This document shows positions 1 through 5,980 of a DNA stretch of 5,980 nt, one piece after another. Within the stretch, counting starts at the first letter, position 1. Each line of letters starts with the position of its first letter. A program made the position numbers and the translations under genes. The stretch comes from Bradyrhizobium sp. (GTDB taxonomy: Bacteria; Pseudomonadota; Alphaproteobacteria; Rhizobiales; Xanthobacteraceae): contig JAQGKJ010000825.1 of the NCBI GenBank assembly GCA_028290165.1, positions 1 to 5,980 on the forward strand, in the 5' to 3' direction. Below the pieces are notes generated by a model, which was not told where the DNA came from, ran no database searches, and saw nothing but the letters and a program-made list of their open reading frames with translations.

Positions 1-448
1 CGATCGCCTCGCCCTGCGCGCGGACCGTGGCTGTCTCCGGGCCGAGATAGCGGTCGGTGTCGATCTTCACCTTGACGCCGCAATAGCTGAAGATGCCTTC
101 GGTCACTACAGTAACCATGTCGACGCCGTCGATCTCGGACGAGACAATGAAAGGCGCGGGCTTGTAATCGGGATAGGTGGTGCCTGCGCCGATCGCGGTG
201 ACAAAAATGCTGGGCTCGTGGACGATCTTGCCGTCCCAGTCGCCAGTGGTCTGGAACGGCACCAGCCGCCCGCCATGCGACACCGTCCGCTCCAGCACGA
301 CGTGCGGATCGACGCGCACCAATTGGCCGTCGTGATTGGCATAGCGATCGCAGGCGCCCGCCGCCCCCGGCTTGATGTAGCACATCACGGGGCAGGCATC
401 GCAGCGGATCTTGTCGTCGGCAGCAGCAGTCGTGGGTTCGGTCAGCAT
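1..448 (-). CDS. hnr: 6-hydroxynicotinate reductase, N-terminal part (3' end beyond window)
   Basis: Reading the minus strand from the ATG at 448 gives an open frame of 149 codons that runs off the window without a stop. It begins MLTEPTTAAADDKIRCDACP and has a cysteine cluster C16-x2-C19-x3-C23-x9-C33, a likely iron-sulfur site. Later come the stretches HGGRLVPFQ, IFVTAIGAGTTYPDYKPAPF and VTEGIFSYCGVKVKID (Cys123). I recognise this as the family annotated 6-hydroxynicotinate reductase in alphaproteobacteria. The characterised Eubacterium barkeri enzyme is an iron-sulfur protein that reduces 6-hydroxynicotinate to 1,4,5,6-tetrahydro-6-oxonicotinate using ferredoxin; the electron donor here is unknown. 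The full protein is probably about 480-500 residues, so roughly a third is visible. The start is chosen because it is the ATG just before the Cys motif; the ribosome binding site is weak. The gene diverges from nicAB across a 338-bp region, which supports a role immediately after NicAB. The role in aerobic bacteria is inferred. Confidence 0.85.
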   Translation of the reverse strand, partial: MLTEPTTAAADDKIRCDACPVMCYIKPGAAGACDRYANHDGQLVRVDPHVVLERTVSHGGRLVPFQTTGDWDGKIVHEPSIFVTAIGAGTTYPDYKPAPFIVSSEIDGVDMVTVVTEGIFSYCGVKVKIDTDRYLGPETATVRAQGEAI

Positions 449-558
449 GAACAAGCTCACAGGCCAGCGTCAAACTGTCGGATCGGCCAGATCAATAACG
501 ACGCATCGTAAACGTCAGGCGGCATCGATCATCGCGGTTTGCCGCCGCCGGGGTATTT

Positions 559-572
559 GTTCGTATACGAAC
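559..572. promoter_or_regulatory. Putative operator 1, perfect 14-bp palindrome
   Basis: The sequence GTTCGTATACGAAC is its own reverse complement over all 7 base pairs. It lies 111 bp upstream of the hnr start codon, on the hnr side of the divergent region. It matches operator 2 (710-723) at 11 of 14 positions. The GTATAC core resembles sites of FCD-type GntR regulators, but MarR or TetR proteins also bind palindromes of this size, so the regulator family is a guess. No regulator gene lies in the window. Confidence 0.6.
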
Positions 573-703
573 GATGTTGCGCGCGCCGCCCAAAGCTGTC
601 AAGCGCCGTGCGATGCAAAAAACCCCGCTGCCGAGTAAAAACTCAGTTGCCTGGAAGTTTTGTTCATAAACCGGGCGAACCATTTCACCGGGGAACGGCA
701 CGC

Positions 704-731
704 TTGCACGTTTGTATGCAAACGGTATCCT
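704..731 (+). promoter_or_regulatory. Putative nicAB promoter (sigma-70-like)
   Basis: A -35-like TTGCAC (704-709) and a -10-like TATCCT (726-731) are separated by 16 bases. The -35 matches TTGACA at 4 of 6 positions and the -10 matches TATAAT at 4 of 6. Operator 2 occupies the spacer, so a protein bound there would block RNA polymerase. Transcription would start near 738, giving a leader of about 50 bases. This is a pattern match only; no start site is known. Confidence 0.4.
710..723. promoter_or_regulatory. Putative operator 2, near-perfect 14-bp palindrome
   Basis: The sequence GTTTGTATGCAAAC pairs at 6 of 7 positions; the mismatch is T715/G718. The symmetry extends one more pair to C709/G724. 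It differs from operator 1 at positions 4, 9 and 11. Two of these changes (C to T at 4, G to A at 11) are complementary and keep the palindrome, as expected for sites bound by one dimeric protein. It sits 63 bp before the nicA start codon and fills the spacer of the putative nicA promoter, a typical repressor position. Confidence 0.6.
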
Positions 732-786
732 TCGGCGGGTTTGAACAGCGTGTTTGCAACGCAACCACCGGGCCGGAACCATACGC

Positions 787-1269
787 ATGACGCAGCCCAC
801 GATCCGCCTGACTGTCAACGGCAGGATCCATGACGTCAACGCCGCCCCCGACACCGCGTTGCTTTACGTGTTGCGCAACGATCTCGAACTGAACGGGCCG
901 AAATACGGCTGCGGGCTCGGCGAATGCGGCGCCTGCGCCGTGCTGATCGACGGCGTTGCGGCGCGCTCCTGCGTGATCCCGATCAGCGGCTGCGTCGGGC
1001 GCGAGATTCTGACGCTCGAGGGGCTCGGCTCGCGCGATCATCCCGATCCGGTGCAGGACGCCTTTATCAAAGAACAGGCCGCGCAATGCGGCTATTGCCT
1101 CAACGGCATGATCATCAGCACCAAGGCGCTGCTGTTGCACAGCCCTCACCCGTCCGAGAGCGAGGTGCTCGAAGCGCTCAGACATAATCTGTGCCGATGC
1201 GGCGCGCATATCGAGATCATGCGCGCGGCGATGCGGGCCGCAGGGCACCTTGCCGAGGCGCAAGATTGA
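787..1269 (+). CDS. nicA: Nicotinate dehydrogenase small subunit, two [2Fe-2S] clusters
   Basis: This 160-residue protein is the electron-transfer subunit of the molybdenum hydroxylase that converts nicotinate to 6-hydroxynicotinate. The N-terminal plant-ferredoxin-like domain (about residues 5-78) has cluster ligands Cys42, Cys47, Cys50 and Cys62 in the motif GCGLGECGAC. The C-terminal helical domain has CGYC (Cys101, Cys104) and CRC (Cys136, Cys138), the second cluster, which lies near the molybdopterin. All eight ligands are present. The length agrees with Pseudomonas putida NicA (157 residues as I recall). There is no Tat or Sec signal, so the protein should be cytoplasmic. I chose the ATG at 787 rather than an in-frame TTG at 754, because the family starts just before the first beta strand (IRLTVNG); a weak GGAA lies upstream. 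The stop codon overlaps the nicB start (TGATG), implying coupled translation. A related hydroxylase for another N-heterocycle, such as isoquinoline, is possible from this protein alone; the context favours nicotinate. Confidence 0.9.
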   Translation: MTQPTIRLTVNGRIHDVNAAPDTALLYVLRNDLELNGPKYGCGLGECGACAVLIDGVAARSCVIPISGCVGREILTLEGLGSRDHPDPVQDAFIKEQAAQCGYCLNGMIISTKALLLHSPHPSESEVLEALRHNLCRCGAHIEIMRAAMRAAGHLAEAQD

Positions 1270-4200
1270 TGGCCGCACCAGAGGCTCCGGACCATCGCGA
1301 AATTCGCCTGGGATCGTTGTCGGTCGTTCGTCCGACCGGCTCAGCCAGCGACGCCACATTCGAAACCTTCGTCAAGATCACGGCCGACGGCTTAGTGACC
1401 GCCTTCAACGGTCATGTCGACCTCGGCACCGGCATTCGGACCGCGCTTGGACAGATCGTCGCCGAGGAACTCGACGCGTCCTTTGCGCGCGTCGTCGTCG
1501 TGCTCGGCGACACCGCGCACGTTCCCAATCAGGGCGCGACGATTGCCAGCGAGACCATCCAGATCACGGCCGTTCCCTTGCGCAAGGCGGCGGCACAGGC
1601 GCGGCAATTTCTTTTGACGCGCGCCTCGGAGCGGCTTGAACTATCGCCGGAAGAGCTTGCGATCGAAGACGGCCTGATCCGCGGAAAAGATAACCGCAGC
1701 GTCAGCTACGGCGAATTGATCGGCGATGAGATCATTCGCCTGGAGCTGGATGAAAACGTTCCGGTGAAGCCCGCCAACGCCTACACCATTGTCGGGCAGT
1801 CGGTGCCGCGCGTCGATTTGGCGGCCAAGGCGACCGGCGAACTCGTCTACGTTCACGACGTGCGCGTGCCCGGCATGCTGCACGGCCGCGTCGTGCGCCC
1901 GCCCTATGCCGGCGTCGATGCCGGCCCTTTTGTCGGCACCAGCCTGATCGCGGTCGAAGAGGCGTCAGTGCGCGATATTCCCGGGCTGGTCGCTGTGGTA
2001 AGGATCGGCGATTTCCTCGGCGTCGTCGCCGAGCGCGAGGAAAACGCCATCAAGGCGGCGGCGCAGCTTAAAGTCACGTGGAAGCCGACGCCGACGCTTC
2101 CGGACCTGAAAGACGTCGAGACGGCGTTACGCGCCAATCCTTCGACACCGCGGACTCTGATCGACAAAGGCGACGTCGACGCCGCGATTGCCGCCGCCGC
2201 AACGCCGATGGCGCGGACGTATATCTGGCCGTACCAGATGCACGGTTCGATCGGCCCGTCCTGCGCGGTCGCGGATTATCAGGACGGTCACATCCGGGTG
2301 TGGTCCGGCACCCAAAATCCGCACCTCCTGCGCGCCGATCTCGCGCTGCTGCTGAAGCGCGAGGAAACCGAAATCGACGTGATCCGGATGGAGGCGGCCG
2401 GCTGCTATGGCCGCAACTGCGCCGATGACGTTTCCGCCGACGCGGTTTTACTATCCCGCGCGGCCGGCCGACCGGTGCGCGTGCAATTGACGCGCGAGCA
2501 GGAGCACGCCTGGGAACCGAAGGGCACCGCACAGCTGATGGACGTCAAGGGCGGACTGCGCGCCGACGGCGGTGTCGCCGGTTACGATTTTGCCACGCGC
2601 TATCCCTCCAACGCCGCGCCGACGCTGGCGCTGCTGCTGACAGGCGCGATCCCGCCGGTCCCTGACGTGTTCGAGATGGGCGACCGCACCGCGATCCCGC
2701 CTTACGATTACGAAAACATGCGCGTGGTCGCGCACGACATGCCGCCGATCGTGCGTTCCTCCTGGCTTCGCGGCGTCTCGGCGCTGCCCAACACGTTTGC
2801 CCACGAATCCTATATCGACGAACTCGCCACCGAAGCCGGCGTCGATCCAATCGAATATCGGCTGCGCTATTTGAAAGACCAGCGTGCAGTCGATCTCGTC
2901 CAAGCTGTTGCCGAGCGGGCCGGCTGGACTCCGCGCCCAATCTGGAAGGAGCCGACAGCCGAAAACGACATCGTGCGCGGACGGGGTTTTGCCTACGCGC
3001 TCTATGTGCACAGCAAGTTTCCAGGCTATGGCGCGGCGTGGTCGGCCTGGATCGCCGACGTCGCCGTCAACAAGGCAACCGGCGATGTCAGCGTGACCCG
3101 CGTTGTTGCGGGGCAGGATTCCGGCCTGATGATCAATCCAGACGGCGTCCGCCACCAGATCCATGGCAATGTCATCCAGTCGACCAGCCGCGCGCTGATG
3201 GAGGAAGTCTCGTTCGACCGCAATTCGGTGACGAGCCGCGAATGGGGCGCCTACCCCATTCTCAAATTCCCGGACCTGCCCAAGATCGACGTCTTGATGC
3301 TGCCGCGGCAGGACCAGCCGCCGCTCGGCGTCGGCGAATCCGCATCCGTCCCGAGCGCAGCCGCAATCGCCAACGCGATCTTCGACGCCACCGGCGTGCG
3401 GTTTCGCGAATTGCCGTTCACGCCGGAGCGAATCCTCAGGGGATTGCGCCGCAACAGCGATGTAGCGCCGAGCGCATTGCCCTTGGCGGCGCCCACGCCT
3501 CCGGCCTCACCCGATCAATGGCAAAACCCGTTTGCCCGGCGGCGCGGTGCGTTCGCGACGGCTGCGGCGTTGTGTGTTGCCGTGGTCGGCGTCGCGGCGG
3601 CGGTGCTGCCGTGGCGATCGATCGCGCCGATCGCGCGGCCGGATGCATCGGTGTTTTCGGCAGAAACCATCGCCCGCGGCCGGGAGCTTGCCGCGCTCGG
3701 CGACTGCGCGGCCTGCCACACCAGCGCGAATGGCACTATCAGCGCCGGCGGCCGGCCGATCGAGACGCCGTTCGGCATGATCTACTCGACCAACATCACG
3801 CCCGATCCCGAGACCGGGATCGGCGCCTGGTCCTATCCCGCGTTCGAGCGCGCCATGCGCGAAGGCATCCACCGCGACGGCCGGCATCTCTATCCGGCGT
3901 TTCCTTATTCGCACTTTGCGAAAGCAACCGATGCCGATCTGCAGGCGCTGTATGCCCACCTGATGGCGCAGGCGCCGGTGCGCGCCGTCGCGCCAAAGAA
4001 CACGCTGGCCTTTCCTTTCAACTGGCGTCCGCTCATTGCGGGCTGGAACGCGCTGTTTCATCAGTCTGGCGCGTTCGAAGCCGACCCAAAGCAATCGGCG
4101 ATGTGGAATCGCGGCGCCTATCTGGTCGAGGGGCTCGGCCACTGCGGCGCCTGCCATTCGCCGCGCAACGCGCTGGGCGCGGAAATTGAGACAGCCTATC

Positions 4201-4820
4201 TGGCCGGTGGTTTCGCGGAAGGTTGGGAGGCCCCGCCGCTAACGTCGCTGTCGCATGCGCCGATCCCCTGGAGCGAGGATGAGCTGTTCGCCTATTTGCG
4301 ATCAGGCGAATCCCGTTTTCACGGTGTCGCCGCCGGCCCGATGGCGCCGGTAGTGAAGGAACTCGCCACGTTGCCCGACCAGGATATCCGCGCCATGGCG
4401 GTTTATCTCGGATCCTTCAACGAGAACGCGCTCAGCAAGCCGACGCAGGAGGCGCTCGCTGCCAAACTTGAGAGCATGACCGCCACCAGGGCTGTTTCAG
4501 CGTCGGCGGTTGGCGCCCGACTCTATGAAGGCGCCTGCGCGGTTTGCCATGCCGTCGGCGGCGCGCCTTTGTTCGGCAGCCGGCCGTCGCTGGCGTTGAA
4601 CAGCAATTTGCATGCTGCGGTGCCGGACAACCTGATCCAGGTGATCCTGCACGGTATCGCTTCCCCAGCATCGAGCGATCTCGGCTACATGCCAGCCTTC
4701 AAGGACAGCCTGACCACCGATCAAATCGCGGAGCTTGTGAGCTACCTCCGGCAGCAATTCGCCCCTGAAAAACCGCCCTGGACCGATGTCCATGCGGCCG
4801 TCAGCCGCGCCAGACGATAG
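1269..4820 (+). CDS. nicB: Nicotinate dehydrogenase large subunit: molybdopterin domain fused to tri-haem cytochrome c
   Basis: This 1183-residue protein is close in length to P. putida NicB (about 1187). Residues 1-720 form the molybdopterin-cytosine-dinucleotide catalytic region of the xanthine dehydrogenase/IorB family. It has GHVDLGTG at 48-55, a hammerhead-like domain from about 179-265, then GTQNPHLLR, GCYGRN and RSSWLRG. The conserved catalytic Glu is E690 in PLGVGESA. A Pro/Ala-rich linker (about 729-756) leads to an RRR sequence (757-759) and one hydrophobic helix (about 761-781). Three cytochrome c domains follow, with CAACH (813-817), CGACH (959-963) and CAVCH (1090-1094). The haems should lie in the periplasm, passing electrons to a respiratory oxidase, while the Mo domain lacks an export signal. 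Met1025 and Met1141 are likely ligands of haems 2 and 3; haem 1 lacks an obvious Met. The start ATG overlaps the nicA stop by one base; an upstream in-frame ATG at 1191 lies inside nicA and is not used. Confidence 0.92.
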   Translation: MAAPEAPDHREIRLGSLSVVRPTGSASDATFETFVKITADGLVTAFNGHVDLGTGIRTALGQIVAEELDASFARVVVVLGDTAHVPNQGATIASETIQITAVPLRKAAAQARQFLLTRASERLELSPEELAIEDGLIRGKDNRSVSYGELIGDEIIRLELDENVPVKPANAYTIVGQSVPRVDLAAKATGELVYVHDVRVPGMLHGRVVRPPYAGVDAGPFVGTSLIAVEEASVRDIPGLVAVVRIGDFLGVVAEREENAIKAAAQLKVTWKPTPTLPDLKDVETALRANPSTPRTLIDKGDVDAAIAAAATPMARTYIWPYQMHGSIGPSCAVADYQDGHIRVWSGTQNPHLLRADLALLLKREETEIDVIRMEAAGCYGRNCADDVSADAVLLSRAAGRPVRVQLTREQEHAWEPKGTAQLMDVKGGLRADGGVAGYDFATRYPSNAAPTLALLLTGAIPPVPDVFEMGDRTAIPPYDYENMRVVAHDMPPIVRSSWLRGVSALPNTFAHESYIDELATEAGVDPIEYRLRYLKDQRAVDLVQAVAERAGWTPRPIWKEPTAENDIVRGRGFAYALYVHSKFPGYGAAWSAWIADVAVNKATGDVSVTRVVAGQDSGLMINPDGVRHQIHGNVIQSTSRALMEEVSFDRNSVTSREWGAYPILKFPDLPKIDVLMLPRQDQPPLGVGESASVPSAAAIANAIFDATGVRFRELPFTPERILRGLRRNSDVAPSALPLAAPTPPASPDQWQNPFARRRGAFATAAALCVAVVGVAAAVLPWRSIAPIARPDASVFSAETIARGRELAALGDCAACHTSANGTISAGGRPIETPFGMIYSTNITPDPETGIGAWSYPAFERAMREGIHRDGRHLYPAFPYSHFAKATDADLQALYAHLMAQAPVRAVAPKNTLAFPFNWRPLIAGWNALFHQSGAFEADPKQSAMWNRGAYLVEGLGHCGACHSPRNALGAEIETAYLAGGFAEGWEAPPLTSLSHAPIPWSEDELFAYLRSGESRFHGVAAGPMAPVVKELATLPDQDIRAMAVYLGSFNENALSKPTQEALAAKLESMTATRAVSASAVGARLYEGACAVCHAVGGAPLFGSRPSLALNSNLHAAVPDNLIQVILHGIASPASSDLGYMPAFKDSLTTDQIAELVSYLRQQFAPEKPPWTDVHAAVSRARR

Positions 4821-4889
4821 CCCGCCGACCTGCCATGCCCGGGCGATAAGCCACTGGTTGCAAGGCTCCCGGCGCGATAGAGTTCCGGA

Positions 4890-5921
4890 ATGGCAGTCAC
4901 GGACATCGCAAGCAGGACCTACAAGCACGGCTGGCGGCTCGACCCGATCGTGCGCAGCCTGCTCGATACCGATTTCTACAAGCTGTTTATGCAGCAAATG
5001 ATTCGGGAATTTTACCCGAACCAGCAGGTCACCTTTTCGGTGATCAATCGCAGCCGGCATGTGCGGCTTGCCGAAATCATCGACGAAGGCGAGCTGCGCG
5101 CCCAGCTCGATCACGCCCGCAGCATCCGCTTCACCAAGAAAGAACTGATCTGGCTCGCCGGCAATACGTTCTACGGCAAGACCCAGATGTTTTCGCCCGA
5201 CTTCATCAACTGGCTCGCCAACTTCCGCCTTCCCGAATACGAGCTTCACAAGGTCGACGGCCAGTACGAGCTACATTTCCATGGTCCGTGGACCCACACC
5301 ACCATGTGGGAGATACCTGCGCTCGCCATCCTGAACGAACTGCGCTCGCGCCAGGTGGTGAAGGGACAGGGACGGTTCGTCCTCGACGTTCTCTATGCCC
5401 GTGCCAAAGCGAAACTCTGGAGCAAGGTCGAGCGTCTGCGGAAGCTGGAAGACTTGCGGCTTTCCGATTTCGGGACGCGGCGCCGCCACGGCTTCCTGTG
5501 GCAGCGCTGGTGCGTCGAGGCGGTCAAGGAAGGGCTCGGGCCGTCCTTCACCGGCACCTCCAATGTCCTGCTGGCGATGGACAACGATCTCGAAGCGATC
5601 GGGACCAACGCGCATGAACTGCCGATGGTCGCCGCCGCATTGGCGAATGACGATACCGAGCTGCGCTGGGCGCCCTATCGCGTCCTCGACCAGTGGCGCC
5701 ATACCTATGGCGGCAACCTTCTGATCGCGCTGCCCGACGCCTTCGGCACCAAGTCATTCCTGCGCGATGCGCCCGAATGGGTCGCGGACTGGACCGGCTT
5801 TCGCCCCGACAGCGCGCCGCCGATCCCCGCCGGCGAAGAGATCATCAAATGGTGGAAGCAGAAGGGCCAAAATCCCAAGGAGAAGCTGCTGGTTTTTTCC
5901 GACGGCATGGACGTCGGATGA
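4890..5921 (+). CDS. pncB: Nicotinate phosphoribosyltransferase, cut short by an apparent frameshift
   Basis: PncB makes nicotinate mononucleotide from nicotinate and PRPP with ATP hydrolysis, the entry step of the Preiss-Handler route to NAD, in the cytoplasm. The frame encodes 343 residues. It has the N-terminal signature DTDFYK (26-31), GTNAHE with His242 at the place of the autophosphorylated His of the family, DAFGTKSFL, and FSDGMD (336-341). The family usually has 400 (E. coli) to about 430 (rhizobia) residues. Here a TGA at 5919-5921 ends the protein right after FSDGMDVG, while the expected continuation appears at once in the -1 frame. The product as read would lack the C-terminal part, including SFGWGT, and would probably be inactive. 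The gene starts 69 bp after nicB in the same direction, with no clear terminator or promoter between, so read-through from nicAB is possible. The family call is firm; whether the break is real or a sequencing error is not known. Confidence 0.85.
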   Translation: MAVTDIASRTYKHGWRLDPIVRSLLDTDFYKLFMQQMIREFYPNQQVTFSVINRSRHVRLAEIIDEGELRAQLDHARSIRFTKKELIWLAGNTFYGKTQMFSPDFINWLANFRLPEYELHKVDGQYELHFHGPWTHTTMWEIPALAILNELRSRQVVKGQGRFVLDVLYARAKAKLWSKVERLRKLEDLRLSDFGTRRRHGFLWQRWCVEAVKEGLGPSFTGTSNVLLAMDNDLEAIGTNAHELPMVAAALANDDTELRWAPYRVLDQWRHTYGGNLLIALPDAFGTKSFLRDAPEWVADWTGFRPDSAPPIPAGEEIIKWWKQKGQNPKEKLLVFSDGMDVG

Positions 5922-5980
5922 TCGAGGAAACCTACCGTCATTTTGCCGGCCGGGTGCGGATCAGTTTTGGCTGGGGCACC
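5918..5980 (+). pseudogene. pncB: PncB C-terminal continuation in the -1 frame, incomplete at the window edge
   Basis: The 21 codons from 5918 begin MIEETYRHF and reach RISFGWGT at the edge. This matches the segment that follows FSDG-LD in PncB; E. coli has LPKALKIYRHF then INVSFGIGT by recollection. Joined to residue 343 of the upstream frame, the alignment to E. coli needs no gap: 13 residues separate FSDG from the Phe of YRHF in both. So exactly one base seems to be missing near 5915-5918. The ATG here overlaps the TGA of the upstream frame (ATGA), so reinitiation is conceivable, but it would yield only a fragment without the catalytic His. It is not a separate gene. Confidence 0.75.

Larger units (their letters stand above)
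449..786. promoter_or_regulatory. Divergent control region between hnr and nicAB
   Basis: This 338-bp stretch separates the start codons of two divergent genes and holds no convincing coding sequence. Frames that cross it have no recognisable protein content, and the longest extends antisense into nicA. It contains two related palindromes at 559-572 and 710-723, described separately, and one plausible rightward promoter. There are short A-rich runs (616-622 and 637-641) and a minor hairpin GAGT-AAAA-ACTC at 633-644. I could not identify a convincing leftward promoter for hnr. No riboswitch or small RNA was recognised. Confidence 0.75.

Noticed and set aside
633..644. GAGT-AAAA-ACTC hairpin in the control region
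   Set aside because: The stem is only 4 bp and AT-rich runs make such matches likely by chance; no link to a gene end or start.
752..765. Possible third operator, GTTTGCAACGCAAC, 42 bp from operator 2
   Set aside because: The left half fits the consensus but the right half matches poorly and only 3 of 7 pairs are symmetric. At most a half-site.
754..786. TTG start extending NicA by 11 residues
   Set aside because: The ATG at 787 directly precedes the conserved ferredoxin-fold strand; the extension shows no conserved features.
492..854. 120-codon minus-strand frame across the divergent control region
   Set aside because: It starts inside nicA on the opposite strand, covers both palindromes, and its translation is not recognisable.
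1191..1268. Upstream in-frame ATG extending nicB by 26 residues
   Set aside because: The extension lies wholly within nicA and has unusual Arg-rich composition. The ATG at 1269 overlaps the nicA stop as expected for coupled subunits and gives the family length.
685..1359. Long minus-strand frame opposite nicA (224 codons)
   Set aside because: Lies antisense to nicA, whose eight cluster Cys residues prove the plus frame; the antisense product resembles nothing known to me and is a codon-bias shadow.
3038..4189. Long plus-strand frame of 383 codons inside nicB
   Set aside because: Arg/Pro/Ala-rich translation typical of an out-of-frame GC-rich shadow; the nicB frame carries the haem motifs through the same stretch.
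4837..4844. GCCCGGGC palindrome after nicB as a terminator
   Set aside because: An 8-bp self-complementary sequence with no loop and no following T run cannot act as a typical intrinsic terminator.
5893..5898. T6 run as a programmed -1 frameshift site in pncB
   Set aside because: Slipping here would replace the conserved SDGMDV residues with an Arg-rich stretch. The frame change fits only after GMDV, so the run does not explain it.

Overview
The window looks like chromosome of a GC-rich alphaproteobacterium, most likely of the Bradyrhizobium/Rhodopseudomonas group (Hyphomicrobiales). This rests on base composition, on a 6-hydroxynicotinate reductase of the type found in those bacteria, and on a rhizobial-style PncB. 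The assignment is by recognition of protein sequence, not by a database search. All genes concern nicotinate (vitamin B3).

Layout. Positions 448 to 1, minus strand: the N-terminal 149 residues of 6-hydroxynicotinate reductase (Hnr), cut by the window edge. Positions 449-786: a 338-bp divergent control region. It holds two related 14-bp palindromes (559-572 and 710-723); the second fills the spacer of a plausible promoter facing right. Positions 787-1269 and 1269-4820, plus strand: nicA and nicB, overlapping by one base, encoding a two-subunit nicotinate dehydrogenase (6-hydroxylase). NicA carries two [2Fe-2S] clusters. NicB is a molybdopterin subunit fused through one membrane helix to a tri-haem cytochrome c region. 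Positions 4890 onward, plus strand: pncB, nicotinate phosphoribosyltransferase, which stops early at 5919-5921 because of an apparent one-base frameshift. The rest of the protein continues in the -1 frame from 5918 to the window edge.

How the genes fit together. NicAB would oxidise nicotinate to 6-hydroxynicotinate and pass electrons to the respiratory chain through its c-type haems. Hnr would then reduce 6-hydroxynicotinate to 1,4,5,6-tetrahydro-6-oxonicotinate. This joins an aerobic Pseudomonas-type first step to a reductive second step first known from fermenting Eubacterium barkeri, and it agrees with the pathway reported for Azorhizobium caulinodans. The twin palindromes suggest one regulator controls both divergent units. 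PncB takes the same substrate into NAD synthesis.

Most notable points: the shared operator pair, the hybrid pathway arrangement, the pncB frameshift, and two structural puzzles in NicB (electron transfer across the membrane, and a haem 1 without its usual Met ligand).
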